NCBI RefSeq assembly: GCF_050948175.1
Contig: NW_027490110.1
Location: 1,488,001 to 1,552,000 of the forward strand
DNA from: Xylocopa sonorina
Taxonomy: Eukaryota; Arthropoda; Insecta; Hymenoptera; Apidae
Direction: 5' to 3'
Length of the DNA stretch: 64,000 bases
The position numbers and the translations under genes were made by a program. Positions 41,964 to 55,191 of the stretch are shown here, one piece after another; position 1 is the stretch's first letter, and each line of letters opens with the position of its first letter. A model generated the notes under the pieces. That model was given only the letters and a program-made list of their open reading frames with translations. It searched no databases and was not told the origin of the DNA.

Positions 41964-42782
41964 ATGAGATGCAATATCTCGTTTTAAGAAGCATTTGAAC
42001 TCTATTGCTTCGATACGTAGACATCTGCAAACGCTATTTCCTTGCTAGGAAGTGTCGCATTTACATTCACTTCAAGTGTAGACGAGGAATACATAACACT
42101 TCGCAAATCATATTATATCTTACCATGAAACATAGAAATGAGATGCAATATCTCGATTTAAGAAGCATTTGATCTCTATTGCTTCGATACGTAGACATCT
42201 GCAAACGCTATTTCCTTGCAAGGAAGTGTCGCATTTAAGTTCATTTGAATCGTAGACGAGGAATACAAGACACTTCGCAAATCATATTATATCTTACCAT
42301 GAAACATAGAAATGAGATGCGATATCGCGTTTTAAGAAGCATTAGAACTCTATCGCTACGATACCTAGACATCTGCAGACACTATTTCCTAGCAAGGAAG
42401 TGCCGCATTTACATTCATTTGAAGTGTAGACGAGGAATATATAACACTTCGCAAATCATATTATATCTTACCATGAAACATAGAAATGAGATGCGATATC
42501 GCGTTTTAAGAAGCATTAGAACTCTATCGCTACGATACCTAGAGATCTGCAGACACTATTTCCTAGCAGGGAAGTGCCGCATTTACATTCATTTGAAGTG
42601 TAGACGAGGAATATATAACACTTCGCAAATCATATTATATCTTACCATGAAACATAGAAATGAGATGCGATATCGCGTTTTAAGAAGCATTAGAAAGCTA
42701 TTGCTACGATACGTAGACATCTGCAAACGCTATTTCTTTGCAAGGAAGTGTCGCATTTACATTCATTTGAAGTGTAGACGAG
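41964..42782 (+). repeat. Dispersed 819-bp block, copy 2 (mate at 39,354)
   Basis: Second copy of the 39,354 block. It is followed at once by the 2.86-kb segment (42,740 onward) shared with 32,650, so two different older contexts are joined near 42,740-42,782, inside tttctttgcaagg...gacgagaaatac. This is a visible recombination junction. Confidence 0.88.
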
Positions 42783-45599
42783 AAATACATGACACTTCGC
42801 AAATCATGTTATATCTTACCATGAAACATAGAAATGAGATGCGATATCGCGTTTTAAGAAGCATTAGATAGCTACTGCTACGATACGTAGACATCTGCAA
42901 ACGCTATTTCCTAGCGAGGAAGTATCGCATTCACATTCATTTGAATCGTATACGAGGAATGCATAACACTTCGCAGTGAATATTATATCTTATCATGAAA
43001 CATAGATATGAGATGCAATATCCCGTTTTAAGAATCATAAGAACTCCATTGCTACGATACGTAGACATCTGCAAACTCTATTTCCTAGTACGGAAGTGTC
43101 GCATTTACATACATTTGAATTGTAGACGAGGAATACATAACACTTCGCAAATCATATTATATCTTACCATGAAACATAGAAATGCGATGCGATATCGCGT
43201 TTTAAGGATCATAAGAACTCTATTGCTACGATACCTAGACATCTGCAGACGCTATTTCCTAGCAAGGAAGTGTCGCATTTACATTCATTTGAAGTGTAGA
43301 CGAGAAATACATGACACTTCGCAAATCATGTTATATCATACCATGAAAGATAGAAATGAGATGCGATATCGCGTTTTAAGAAGCATTAGAAAGCTAATGC
43401 TACGATACGTAGACATCTGCAAACGCTATTTCCTAGCGAGGAAGTATCGCATTCACATTCATTTGAAGTGTAGACGAGGAATACACAACACTTCGCAAAT
43501 CATATTATATCTTACCATGAAACATAGAATAGAGATGCGATATCGCGTTTTAAGAATCATAAGAACTCCATTGCTACGATACGTAGACATCTGCAAACGC
43601 TATTTCCTTGCAAGGAAGTGTCGCATTCACAATCATTTGGAGTGTAGACGAGGAATACATAACACTTCGCAAATCATATTATATCTTACCATGAAATATA
43701 GAAATGAGATGCGATATCGAGTTTTAAGAATCATAAAGACTCTATTGCTACGATACGTAGACATCTGCAAACGCTATTTCTTTGCAAGGAAGTGTCGCAT
43801 TTACATTCATTTGAAGTGTAGACGAGGAATACATAACACTTCGCAAATCATATTATATCTTACCATGAAACATAGAAATGAGATGCGATATCGCGTTTTA
43901 GGAAGCATTAGAACTCTATTTCTACGATACGTAGACATCTGCAAACGCTATTTCCTTGCAAGGAAGTGTCGCATTTACATTCATTTGAAGTGTAGACGAG
44001 GAATGCATAACACTTCGCAAATCATATAATATCTTACCATGAAACATAGAATTGAGATGCGATATCGCGTTTTAGGAATCATAAGAACTCCATTGCTACG
44101 ATACGTAGACATATGCAAACGCTATTTCCTTGCAAGGATGTGTCGCATTCACAATCATTTGGAGTGTAGACGAGGAATGCATAAAACTTCGCAATGAATA
44201 TTATATCTTACCATGAAACATAGAAATGAGATGCGATATCGCGTTTTAAGAATCATAAGAACTCTATTGCTTCGATACGTAGACATCTGCAAACGCTATT
44301 TCCTTGCAAGGAAGTGTCGTATTTACATTCATTCGAATCGTAGACGAGGAATGCATAACACTTCGCAATGAGTATTATATCTTACCATGAAACATAGAAA
44401 TGAGATGCGATATCGCGTTTTAAGATTCATAAGAACTCTATTGCTTCGATACGTAGACATCTGCAAACGCTATTTGCTTGCAAGGAAGTGTCGCATTTAC
44501 ATTCATATGAAGTGTAGACGAGGAATACATAACACTTCGCAAATCATATTATATCTTACTATGAAACATAGAAATGTGATGCGATATTGCGTTTTAAGAA
44601 TCAAAAGAACTCTATTGCTACGATACGTAGACATCTGCAAACGCTATTTCCTAGCGTGGAAGTGTGGCATTCACATTCATTTGAAGTGTAGACGAGGAAT
44701 ACATAACACTTCGCAAATCATATTATATCTTACCATGAAACATAGAAATGGGATGCGATATCGCGTTGTAAGAAGCATTAGAACTCTATCGCTACGATAC
44801 CTAGACATCTGCAGACACTATTTCCTAGCAAAGAAGTGTCGCACTTACATTCATTTGAAGTGTAGACGAGGAATACATAACACTTCGCAAATCATATTAT
44901 ATCTTACCATGAAACATAGAAATGGGATGCGATATCCCGTTTTAAGAATCATAAAAACTCTATTGCTACGATACGTAGACATCTGCAAACGCTATTTCCT
45001 TGCAAGGCAGTGTCGCATTTACATTCATTTGAATCGTAGACGTGGAATACATAACACTTCGCAATTAATATTATATCTTATCATGAAACATAGATATGAG
45101 ATGCAATATCTCGTTTTAAGAAGCATTTGAACTCTATTGCTACGATACCTAGACATCTGCAGACGCTATTTCCTAGCAAGGAAGTGTCGCATTTACATTC
45201 ATTTGAAGTGTAGACGAGAAATACATGACACTTCGCAAATCATGTTATATCTTACCATGAAATATAGAAATGAGATGCGATATCGCGTTTTAAGAAGCAT
45301 TAGAAAGCTAATGCTACGATACGTAGACATCTGCAAACGCTATTTCCTAGCCAGCAAGTATCGCATTCACATTCATTTAAAGTGTAGACGAGTAATACAT
45401 AACACTTCGCAAATCATATTATATCTTACCATGAAACAAAGAAATGAGATGCGATATCGCGTTTTAAGAAGCATTAGAAATCTATTTCTACGATACGTAG
45501 ACATCTGCAAACGCTATTTCCTTGCATGGAAGTTTCGCATTTACATTCATTTGAAGTGTAGACGAGGAATGCATAACACTTCGCAAATCATATTATATC
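42740..45599 (+). repeat. 2.86-kb segmental copy, second (mate at 32,650)
   Basis: The left edge is at tttctttgcaagg here versus tttcctagcaagg at 32,646; the right edge is at ttatatctta here versus ttatatcata at 35,508. The two copies are not adjacent: about 7.2 kb of B2 lies between them, so this is a dispersed exchange or what remains of a larger duplication since rearranged. Confidence 0.92.
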
Positions 45600-48500
45600 T
45601 TACCATGAAACATAGAAATGAGATGCGATATCGCGTTTTAGGAAGCATTAGAACTCTATTGCTACGATAGGTAGACACCTGTAAACGCTATTTCCTTGCA
45701 AGGAAGTGTCGCATTTACATTCATTTGAATCGTAGACGAGGAGTGCATAACTCTTCGCAATGAATATTATATCTTATCATGAAACATAGATATGAGATGC
45801 AATATCTCGTTTTAAGAAGCATTTGAACTCTATTGCTTCGATACGTAGACATCTGCAAACGCTATTTCCTTGCTAGGAAGTGTCGCATTTACATTCACTT
45901 GAAGTGTAGACGAGGAATACATAACACTTCGCAAATCATATTATATCTTACCATGAAACATAGAAATGAGATGCGATATCGCGTTTTAAGAAGCATTGGA
46001 AAGCTACTGCTACGATACGTAGACATCTGCAAACGCTATTTCCTAGCGAGGAAGTATCGCATTCACATTCATTTGAATCGTATACGAGGAATGCATAACA
46101 CTTCGCAATGAATATTATATCTTATCATGAAACATAGATATGAGATGCAATATCCCGTTTTAAGAAGCATTTGAACTCTATTGCTTCGATACGTAGACAT
46201 CTGCAAACGCTATTTCCTAGTAAGGAAGTGTCGCATTTACATTCATTTGAAGTGTAGACGAGGAATACATAACACTTCGCAAATCATATTATATCTTACC
46301 ATGAAACATAGAAATGCGATGCGATATCGCGTTTTAAGGATCATAAGAACTCTATTGCTACGATACCTAGACATCTGCAGACGCTATTTCCTAGCAAGGA
46401 AGCGTCGCATTTACATTCATTTGAAGTGTAGACGAGAAATACATGACACTTCGCAAAACATGTTATATCTTACCATGAAAGATAGAAATGAGATGCGATA
46501 TCGCGTTTTAAGAAGCATTAGAAAGCTAATGCTACGATACGTAGATATCTGCAAACGCTATTTCCTAGCGAGGAAGTATCGCATTCACATTCATTTGAAG
46601 TGTAGACGAGGAATACATAACACTTCGCAAATCATATTATATCTTACCATGAAACACAGAAATGAGATGCGATATCGCGTTTTAAGAAGCATTAGAAATC
46701 TATTGCTACGATACGTAGACATCTGCAAACGCTATTTCCTTGCAAGGAAGTTTCGCATTTACATTCATTTGAAGTGTAGACGAGGAATGCATAACACTTC
46801 GCAAATCATATTATATCTTACCATGAAACATAGAAATGAGATGCGATATCGCGTTTTAAGAAGCATTAGAAAGCTAATGCTACGATACGTAGATATCTGC
46901 AAACGCTATTTCCTAGCGAGGAAGTATCGCATTCACATTCATTTGAAGTGTAGACGAGGAATACATAACACTTCGCAAATCATATTATATCTTACCATGA
47001 AACATAGAATTGAGATGCGATATCGCGTTTTAGGAATCATAAGAACTCCATTGCTACGATACGTAGACATATGCAAACGCTATTTCCTTGCAAGGAAGTG
47101 TCGCATTCACAATCATTTGGAGTGTAGACGAGGAATACATAACACTTCGCAAATCATATTATATCTTACCGTGAAATATAGAAATGAGATGCGATATCGA
47201 GTTTTAAGAATCATAAAAACTCTATTGCTACGATACGTAGACATCTGCAAACGCTATTTCGTTGCAAGGAAGTGTCGCATTTACATTCATTTGAAGTGTA
47301 GACGAGGAATACATGACACTTCGCAAATCATGTTATATCTTACCATGAAAGATAGAAATGAGATGCGATATCGCGTTTTAAGAAGCATTAGAAAGCTATT
47401 GCTACGATACGTAGACATATGCAAACGCTATTTCCTAGCGAGGAAGTGTGGCATTCACATTCATTTGAAGTGTAGACGAGGAATACATAACACTTAGCAA
47501 ATCATATTATATCTTACCATGAAACATAGAAATGAGATGCGATATCGCGTTTTAAGAAGCATTAGAACTCTATCGCTACGATACCTAGACATCTGCAGAC
47601 ACTATTTCCTAGCAAGGAAGTGCCGCATTTACATTCATTTGAAGTGTAGACGAGGAATATATAACACTTCGCAAATCATATTATATCTTACCATGAAACA
47701 TAGAAATGAGATGCGATATCGCGTTTTAAGAAGCATTAGAACTCTATCGCTACGATACGTAGACATCTGCAGACACTATTTCCTAGCAAGGAAGTGCCGC
47801 ATTTACATTCATTTGAAGTGTAGACGAGGAATATATAACACTTCGCAAATCATATTATATCTTACCATGAAACATAGAAATGAGATGCGATATCGCGTTT
47901 TAAGAAGCATTAGAAAGCTATTGCTACGATACGTAGACATCTGCAAACGCTATTTCTTTGCAAGGAAGTGTCGCATTTACATTCATTTGAAGTGTAGACG
48001 AGGAATACATAACACTTCGCAAATCATATTATATCTTACCATGAAACATAGAAATGAGATGCGATATCGCGTTTTAGGAAGCATTAGAACTCTATTGCTA
48101 CGATAGGTAGACACCTGTAAACGCTATTTCCTTGCAAGGAAGTGTCGCATTTACATTCATTTGAATCGTAGGCGAGGAGTGCATAACACTGCGCAATGAA
48201 TATTATATCTTATCATGAAACATAGATATGAGATGCAATATCTCGTTTTACGAAGCATTTGAACTCTATTGCTTCGATACGTAGACATCTGCAAACGCTA
48301 TTTCCTTGCTAGGAAGTGTCGCATTTACATTCACTTGAAGTGTAGACGAGGAATACATAACACTTCGCAAATCATATTATATCTTACCATGAAACATAGA
48401 AATGAGATGCGATATCGCGTTTTAAGAAGCATTGGAAAGCTACTGCTACGATACGTAGACATCTGCAAACGCTATTTCCTAGCGAGGAAGTATCGCATTC

Positions 48501-49084
48501 ACATTCATTTGAATCGTATACGAGGAATGCATAACACTTCGCAATGAATATTATATCTTATCATGAAACATAGATATGAGATGCAATATCCCGTTTTAAG
48601 AAGCATTTGAACTCTATTGCTTCGATACGTAGACATCTGCAAACGCTATTTCCTAGTAAGGAAGTGTCGCATTTACATTCATTTGAAGTGTAGACGAGGA
48701 ATACATAACACTTCGCAAATCATATTATATCTTACCATGAAACATAGAAATGCCACGCGATATCGCGTTTTAAGGTTCATAAGAACTCTATTGCTACGAT
48801 ACCTAGACATCTGCAGACGCTATTTCCTAGCAAGGAAGCGTCGCATTTACATTCATTTGAAGTGTAGACGAGAAATACATGACACTTCGCAAATCATGTT
48901 ATATCTTACCATGAAAGATAGAAATGAGATGCGATATCGCGTTTTAAAAAGCATTAGAAAGCTAATGCTACGATACGTAGACATCTGCAAACGCTATTTC
49001 CTAGCGAGGAAGTGTGGCATTCACATTCATTTGAAGTGTAGACGAGGAATACATAACACTTAGCAAATCATATTATATCTTACC

Positions 49085-49258
49085 ATGAAACATAGAATTG
49101 AGATGCGATATCGCGTTTTAAGAAGCATTAGAAAGCTAATGCTACGATACGTAGACATCTGCAAACGCTATTTCCTAGCGAGGAAGTGTGGCATTCACAT
49201 TCATTTGAAGTGTAGACGAGGAATACATAACACTTAGCAAATCATATTATATCTTACC
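49085..49258 (+). repeat. Identical monomer doublet, copy 1
   Basis: A full 174-bp monomer with atagaattgag, gctaatgc, gtgtggcattcac and cacttagcaaatc is followed by an identical one. The monomer before (48,911) is nearly the same but starts atgaaagatag and has gttttaaaaagc. Confidence 0.95.
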
Positions 49259-49432
49259 ATGAAACATAGAATTGAGATGCGATATCGCGTTTTAAGAAGC
49301 ATTAGAAAGCTAATGCTACGATACGTAGACATCTGCAAACGCTATTTCCTAGCGAGGAAGTGTGGCATTCACATTCATTTGAAGTGTAGACGAGGAATAC
49401 ATAACACTTAGCAAATCATATTATATCTTACC
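49259..49432 (+). repeat. Identical monomer doublet, copy 2
   Basis: Exact repeat of 49,085-49,258 as far as I can compare. Adjacent identical monomers are unusual in this array, where neighbours normally differ, and mark a very recent one-monomer event. Confidence 0.95.
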
Positions 49433-52094
49433 ATGAAACACAGAAATGAGATGCGATATCGCGTTTTAGGAAGCATTAGAACTCTATTGCTACGATAGGT
49501 AGACACCTGTAAACGCTATTTCCTTGCAAGGAAGTGTCGCATTTACATTCATTTGAATCGTAGACGAGGAGTGCATAACACTTCGCAATGAATATTATAT
49601 CTTATCATGAAACATAGATATGAGATGCAATATCTCGATTTAAGAAGCATTTGAACTCTATTGCTTCGATACGTAGACATCTGCAAACGCTATTTCCTTG
49701 CTAGGAAGTGTCGCATTTACATTCACTTGAAGTGTAGACGAGGAATACATAACACTTCGCAAATCATATTATATCTTACCATGAAACATAGAAATGAGAT
49801 GCGATATCGCGTTTAAAGAAGCATTGGAAAGCTACTGCTACGATACGTAGACATCTGCAAACGCTATTTCCTTGCAAGGAAGTTTCGCATTTACATTCAT
49901 TTGAAGTGTAGACGGGGAATGCATAACACTTCGCAAATCATATTATATCTTACCGTGAAATATAGAAATGAGATGCGATATCGCGTTTTAAGAATCATAA
50001 GAACTCTATTGCTACGATACGTAGACATCTGCAAACGCTACTTCCTAGCGTGGAAGTGTCGCATTCACAATCATTTGGAGTGTATACGAGGAATACATAA
50101 CACTTCGAAAATCATATTATATCTTACCATGAAACATAGAAATGAGATGCCATATCGCGTTTTAAGAAGCATTAGAAAGCTATTGCTACGATACGTAGAC
50201 ATCTGTAAACGCTATTTCCTAGCGAGGAAGTATCGCACTCACATTCATTTGAAGTGTAGACGAGGAATACATAACACTTCGCAAATCATATTATATCTTA
50301 CCATGAAACATAGAAATGAGATGCGATATCGCGTTCTAAGAAGCATTAGAACTCTATTGCTACGATAGGTAGACATCTGTAAACGCTATTTCCTTGCAAG
50401 GAAGTGTCGCATTACATTCATTTGTATCGTAGACGAGGAATGCATAACACTTCGCAATGAATATTATATCTTATCATGAAACATAGATATGAGATGCAAT
50501 ATCTCGTTTTAAGAAGCATTTGAACTCTATTGCTTCGATACGTAGACATCTGCAAACGCTATTTCCTTGCAAGGAAGTGTCGCATTTAAGTTCATTTGAA
50601 TCGTAGACGAGGAATACAAGACACTTCGCAAATCATATTATATCTTACCATGAAACATAGAAATGGGATGCGATATCGCGTTTTAAGAATCATAAAAACT
50701 CTATTGCTACGATACGTAGACATCTGCAAACGCTATTTCCTTGCAAGGCAGTGTCGCATTTACATTCATTTGAATCGTAGACGTGGAATACATAACACTT
50801 CGCAATGAATATTGTATCTTATCATGAAACATAGATATGAGATGCAATATCTCGTTTTAAGAAGCATTTGAACTCTATTGCTACGATACCTAGACATCTG
50901 CAGACGCTATTTCCTAGCAAGGAAGTGTAGCATTTACATTCATTTGAAGTGTAGACGAGAAATACATGACACTTCGCAAATCATGTTATATCTTACCATG
51001 AAATATAGAAATGAGATGCGATATCGCGTTTTAAGAAGCATTAGAAAGCTAATGCTACGATACGTAGACATCTGCAAACGCTATTTCCTAGCGAGGAAGT
51101 ATCGCATTCACATTCATTTAAAGTGTAGACGAGGAATACATAACACTTCGCAAATCATATTATATCTTACCATGAAACAAAGAAATGAGATGCGATATCG
51201 CGTTTTAAGAAGCATTAGAAATCTATTTCTACGATACGTAGACATCTGCAAACGCTATTTCCTTGCAAGGAAGTTTCGCATTTACATTCATTTGAAGTGT
51301 AGACGGGGAATGCATAACACTTCGCAAATCATATTATATCTTACCATGAAACATAGAATTGAGATGCGATATCGCGTTTTAAGAAGCATTAGAAAGCTAA
51401 TGCTACGATACGTAGACATCTGCAAACGCTATTTCCTAGCGAGGAAGTATCGCATTCACATTCATTTGAAGTGTAGACGAGGAATACATAACACTTCGCA
51501 AATCATATTATATCTTACCATGAAACATAGAAATGCCATGCGATATCGCGTTTTAAGGATCATAAGAACTCTATTGCTACGATACCTAGACATCTGCAGA
51601 CGCTATTTCCTAGCAAGGAAGCGTCGCATTTACATTCATTTGAAGTGTAGACGAGGAATACATAACACTTAGCAAATCATATTATATCTTACCATGAAAC
51701 ATAGAAATGAGATGCGATATCGCGTTTTAAGAAGCATTAGAACTCTATCGCTACGATACCTAGACATCTGCAGACACTATTTCCTAGCAAGGAAGTGCCG
51801 CATTTACATTCATTTGAAGTGTAGACGAGGAATATATAACACTTCGCAAATCATATTATATCTTACCATGAAACATAGAAATGAGATGCGATATCGCGTT
51901 TTAAGAAGCATTAGAACCCTATCGCTACGATACCTAGAGATCTGCAGACACTATTTCCTAGCAAGGAAGTGCCGCATTTACATTCATTTGAAGTGTAGAC
52001 GAGGAATATATAACACTTCGCAAATCATATTATATCTTACCATGAAACATAGAAATGAGATGCGATATCGCGTCTTAAGAAGCATTAGAAAGCT

Positions 52095-52113
52095 ACGATA
52101 CGTAGCTACGATT
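52095..52113 (+). repeat. 19-bp insertion with local copy of dyad site 2
   Basis: Where other monomers read gaaagctattgctacg, this one reads gaaagct, then acgatacgtagctacgatt, then attgctacg. The insert duplicates the neighbouring ctacgatacgtag element and creates a new perfect 10-bp palindrome, CGTAGCTACG. It is the only indel larger than 1 bp I found in 64 kb. It accounts for the +18 remainder (with one -1 elsewhere) in the 4,194-bp spacing between the modules at 48,430 and 52,624. Confidence 0.95.
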
Positions 52114-52830
52114 ATTGCTACGATACGTAGACATCTGCAAACGCTATTTCTTTGCAAGGAAGTGTCGCATTTACATTCATTTGAAGTGTAGACGAGGAAT
52201 ACATAACACTTCGCAAATCATATTATATCTTACCATGAAACATAGAAATGAGATGCGATATCGCGTTTTAGGAAGCATTAGAACTCTATTGCTACGATAG
52301 GTAGACACCTGTAAACGCTATTTCCTTGCAAGGAAGTGTCGCATTTACATTCATTTGAATCGTAGACGAGGAGTGCATAACACTTCGCAATGAATATTAT
52401 ATCTTATCATGAAACATAGATATGAGATGCAATATCTCGTTTTAAGAAGCATTTGAACTCTATTGCTTCGATACGTAGACATCTGCAAACGCTATTTCCT
52501 TGCTAGGAAGTGTCGCATTTACATTCACTTGAAGTGTAGACGAGGAATACATAACACTTCGCAAATCATATTATATCTTACCATGAAACATAGAAATGAG
52601 ATGCGATATCGCGTTTTAAGAAGCATTGGAAAGCTACTGCAACGATACGTAGACATCTGCAAACGCTATTTCCTAGCGAGGAAGTATCGCATTCACATTC
52701 ATTTGAATCGTATACGAGGAATGCATAACACTTCGCAATGAATATTATATCTTATCATGAAACATAGATATGAGATGCAATATCCCGTTTTAAGAAGCAT
52801 TTGAACTCTATTGCTTCGATACGTAGACAT

Positions 52831-53004
52831 CTGCAAACGCTATTTCCTAGTAAGGAAGTGTCGCATTTACATTCATTTGAAGTGTAGACGAGGAATACAT
52901 AACACTTCGCAAATCATATTATATCTTACCATGAAACATAGAAATGCGATGCGATATCGCGTTTTAAGGATCATAAGAACTCTATTGCTACGATACCTAG
53001 ACAT
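52831..53004 (+). repeat. Monomer doublet, copy 1 (ctagtaagg type)
   Basis: The unit from ctgcaaacgc through ctagtaagg, atgcgatgcg and ttaaggatcat to cctagacat is repeated 174 bp later. In every other B2 module the ctagtaagg monomer occurs once. Confidence 0.88.
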
Positions 53005-53178
53005 CTGCAAACGCTATTTCCTAGTAAGGAAGTGTCGCATTTACATTCATTTGAAGTGTAGACGAGGAATACATAACACTTCGCAAATCATATTATATCT
53101 TACCATGAAACATAGAAATGCGATGCGATATCGCGTTTTAAGGATCATAAGAACTCTATTGCTACGATACCTAGACAT
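53005..53178 (+). repeat. Monomer doublet, copy 2 (ctagtaagg type)
   Basis: Second copy of 52,831-53,004. It then passes into a ttgcaaggcagtttcgc monomer. The cctag-then-ctgcaaacgc combination at 53,000 is itself unusual, since cctag is normally linked to ctgcagacgc, and marks the crossover point. Confidence 0.88.
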
Positions 53179-54843
53179 CTGCAAACGCTATTTCCTTGCA
53201 AGGCAGTTTCGCATTTACATTCATTTGAAGTGTAGACGGGGAATGCATAACACTTCGCAAATCATATTATATCTTACCATGAAACATAGAATTGAGATGC
53301 GATATCGCGTTTTAAGAAGCATTAGAAAGCTAATGCTACGATACGTAGACATCTGCAAACGCTATTTCCTAGCGAGGAAGTGTGGCATTCACATTCATTT
53401 GAAGTGTAGACGAGGAATACATAACACTTAGCAAATCATATTATATCTTACCATGAAACATAGAAATGAGATGCGATATCGCGTTTTAAGAAGCATTAGT
53501 ACTCTATCGCTACGATACCTAGACATCTGCAGACACTACTTCCTAGCAAGGAAGTGCCGCATTTACATTCATTTGAAGTGTAGACGAGGAATATATAACA
53601 CTTCGCAAATCATATTATATCTTACCATGAAACATAGAAATGAGATGCGATATCGCGTTTTAAGAAGCATTAGAACTCTATCGCTACGATACCTAGACAT
53701 CTGCAGACACTATTTCCTAGCAAGGAAGTGCCGCATTTACATTCACTTGAAGTGTAGACGAGGAATATATAACACTTCGCAAATCATATTATATCTTACC
53801 ATGAAACATAGAAATGAGATGCGATATCGCGTTTTAAGAAGCATTAGAAAGCTATTGCTACGATACGTAGACATCTGCAAACGCTATTTCTTTGCAAGGA
53901 AGTGTCGCATTTACATTCATTTGAAGTGTAGACGAGGAATACATAACACTTCGCAAATCATATTATATCTTACCATGAAACATAGAAATGAGATGCGATA
54001 TCGCGTTTTAGGGAGCATTAGAACTCTATTGCTACGATATGTAGACACCTGTAAACGCTATTTCCTTGCAAGGAAGTGTCGCATTTACATTCATTTGAAT
54101 CGTAGACGAGGAGTGCATAACACTTCGCAATGAATATTATATCTTATCATGAAACATAGATATGAGATGCAATATCTCGTTTTAAGAAGCATTTGAACTC
54201 TATTGCTTCGATACGTAGACATCTGCAAACGCTATTTCCTTGCTAGGAAGTGTCGCATTTACATTCACTTGAAGTGTAGACGAGGAATACATAACACTTC
54301 GCAAATCATATTATATCTTACCATGAAACATAGAAATGAGATGCGATATCGCGTTTAAAGAAGCATTGGAAAGCTACTGCTACGATACGTAGACATCTGC
54401 AAACGCTATTTCCTAGCGAGGAAGTATCGCATTCACATTCATTTGAATCGTATACGAGGAATGCATAACACTTCGCAATGAATATTATATCTTATCATGA
54501 AACATAGATATGAGATGCAATATCCCGTTTTAAGAAGCATTTGAACTCTATTGCTTCGATACGTAGACATCTGCAAACGCTATTTCCTAGTAAGGAAGTG
54601 TCGCATTTACATTCATTTGAAGTGTAGACGAGGAATACATAACACTTCGCAAATCATATTATATCTTACCATGAAACATAGAAATGAGATGCGATATCGC
54701 GTTTTTAGAAGCATTAGAACTCTATTGCTACGATAGGTAGACATCTGTAAACGCTATTTCCTTGCAAGGAAGTGTCGCATTACATTCATTTGTATCGTAG
54801 ACGAGGAATGCATAACACTTCGCAATGAATATTATATCTTATC

Positions 54844-55017
54844 ATGAAACATAGATATGAGATGCAATATCTCGTTTTAAGAAGCATTTGAACTCTATTG
54901 CTTCGATACGTAGACATCTGCAAACGCTATTTCCTTGCTAGGAAGTGTCGCATTTACATTCACTTCAAGTGTAGACGAGGAATACATAACACTTCGCAAA
55001 TCATATTATATCTTACC
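54844..55017 (+). repeat. Reference type-2 monomer start (alternate haplotype)
   Basis: This copy shows the second recurrent haplotype: atgaaacatagatatgagatg, then caatatctcg in place of cgatatcgcg, then agcatttgaactct and usually ttgcttcgatacg. It is normally preceded, across the monomer boundary, by tttgaatcgtagacgagg, aatgcataacacttcgcaatg and aatattatatcttatcatg. These linked differences travel together over roughly 130-150 bp, so type 2 is an old sister lineage interspersed every few monomers. It adds two in-frame TGA codons to the frame that is open in type 1. Confidence 0.9.
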
Positions 55018-55191
55018 ATGAAACATAGAAATGAGATGCAATATCTCGATTTAAGAAGCATTTGATCTCTATTGCTTCGATACGTAGACATCTGCAAACG
55101 CTATTTCCTAGCGAGGAAGTGTGGCATTCACATTCATTTGAAGTGTAGACGAGGAAAACATAACACTTAGCAAATCATATTATATCTTACC

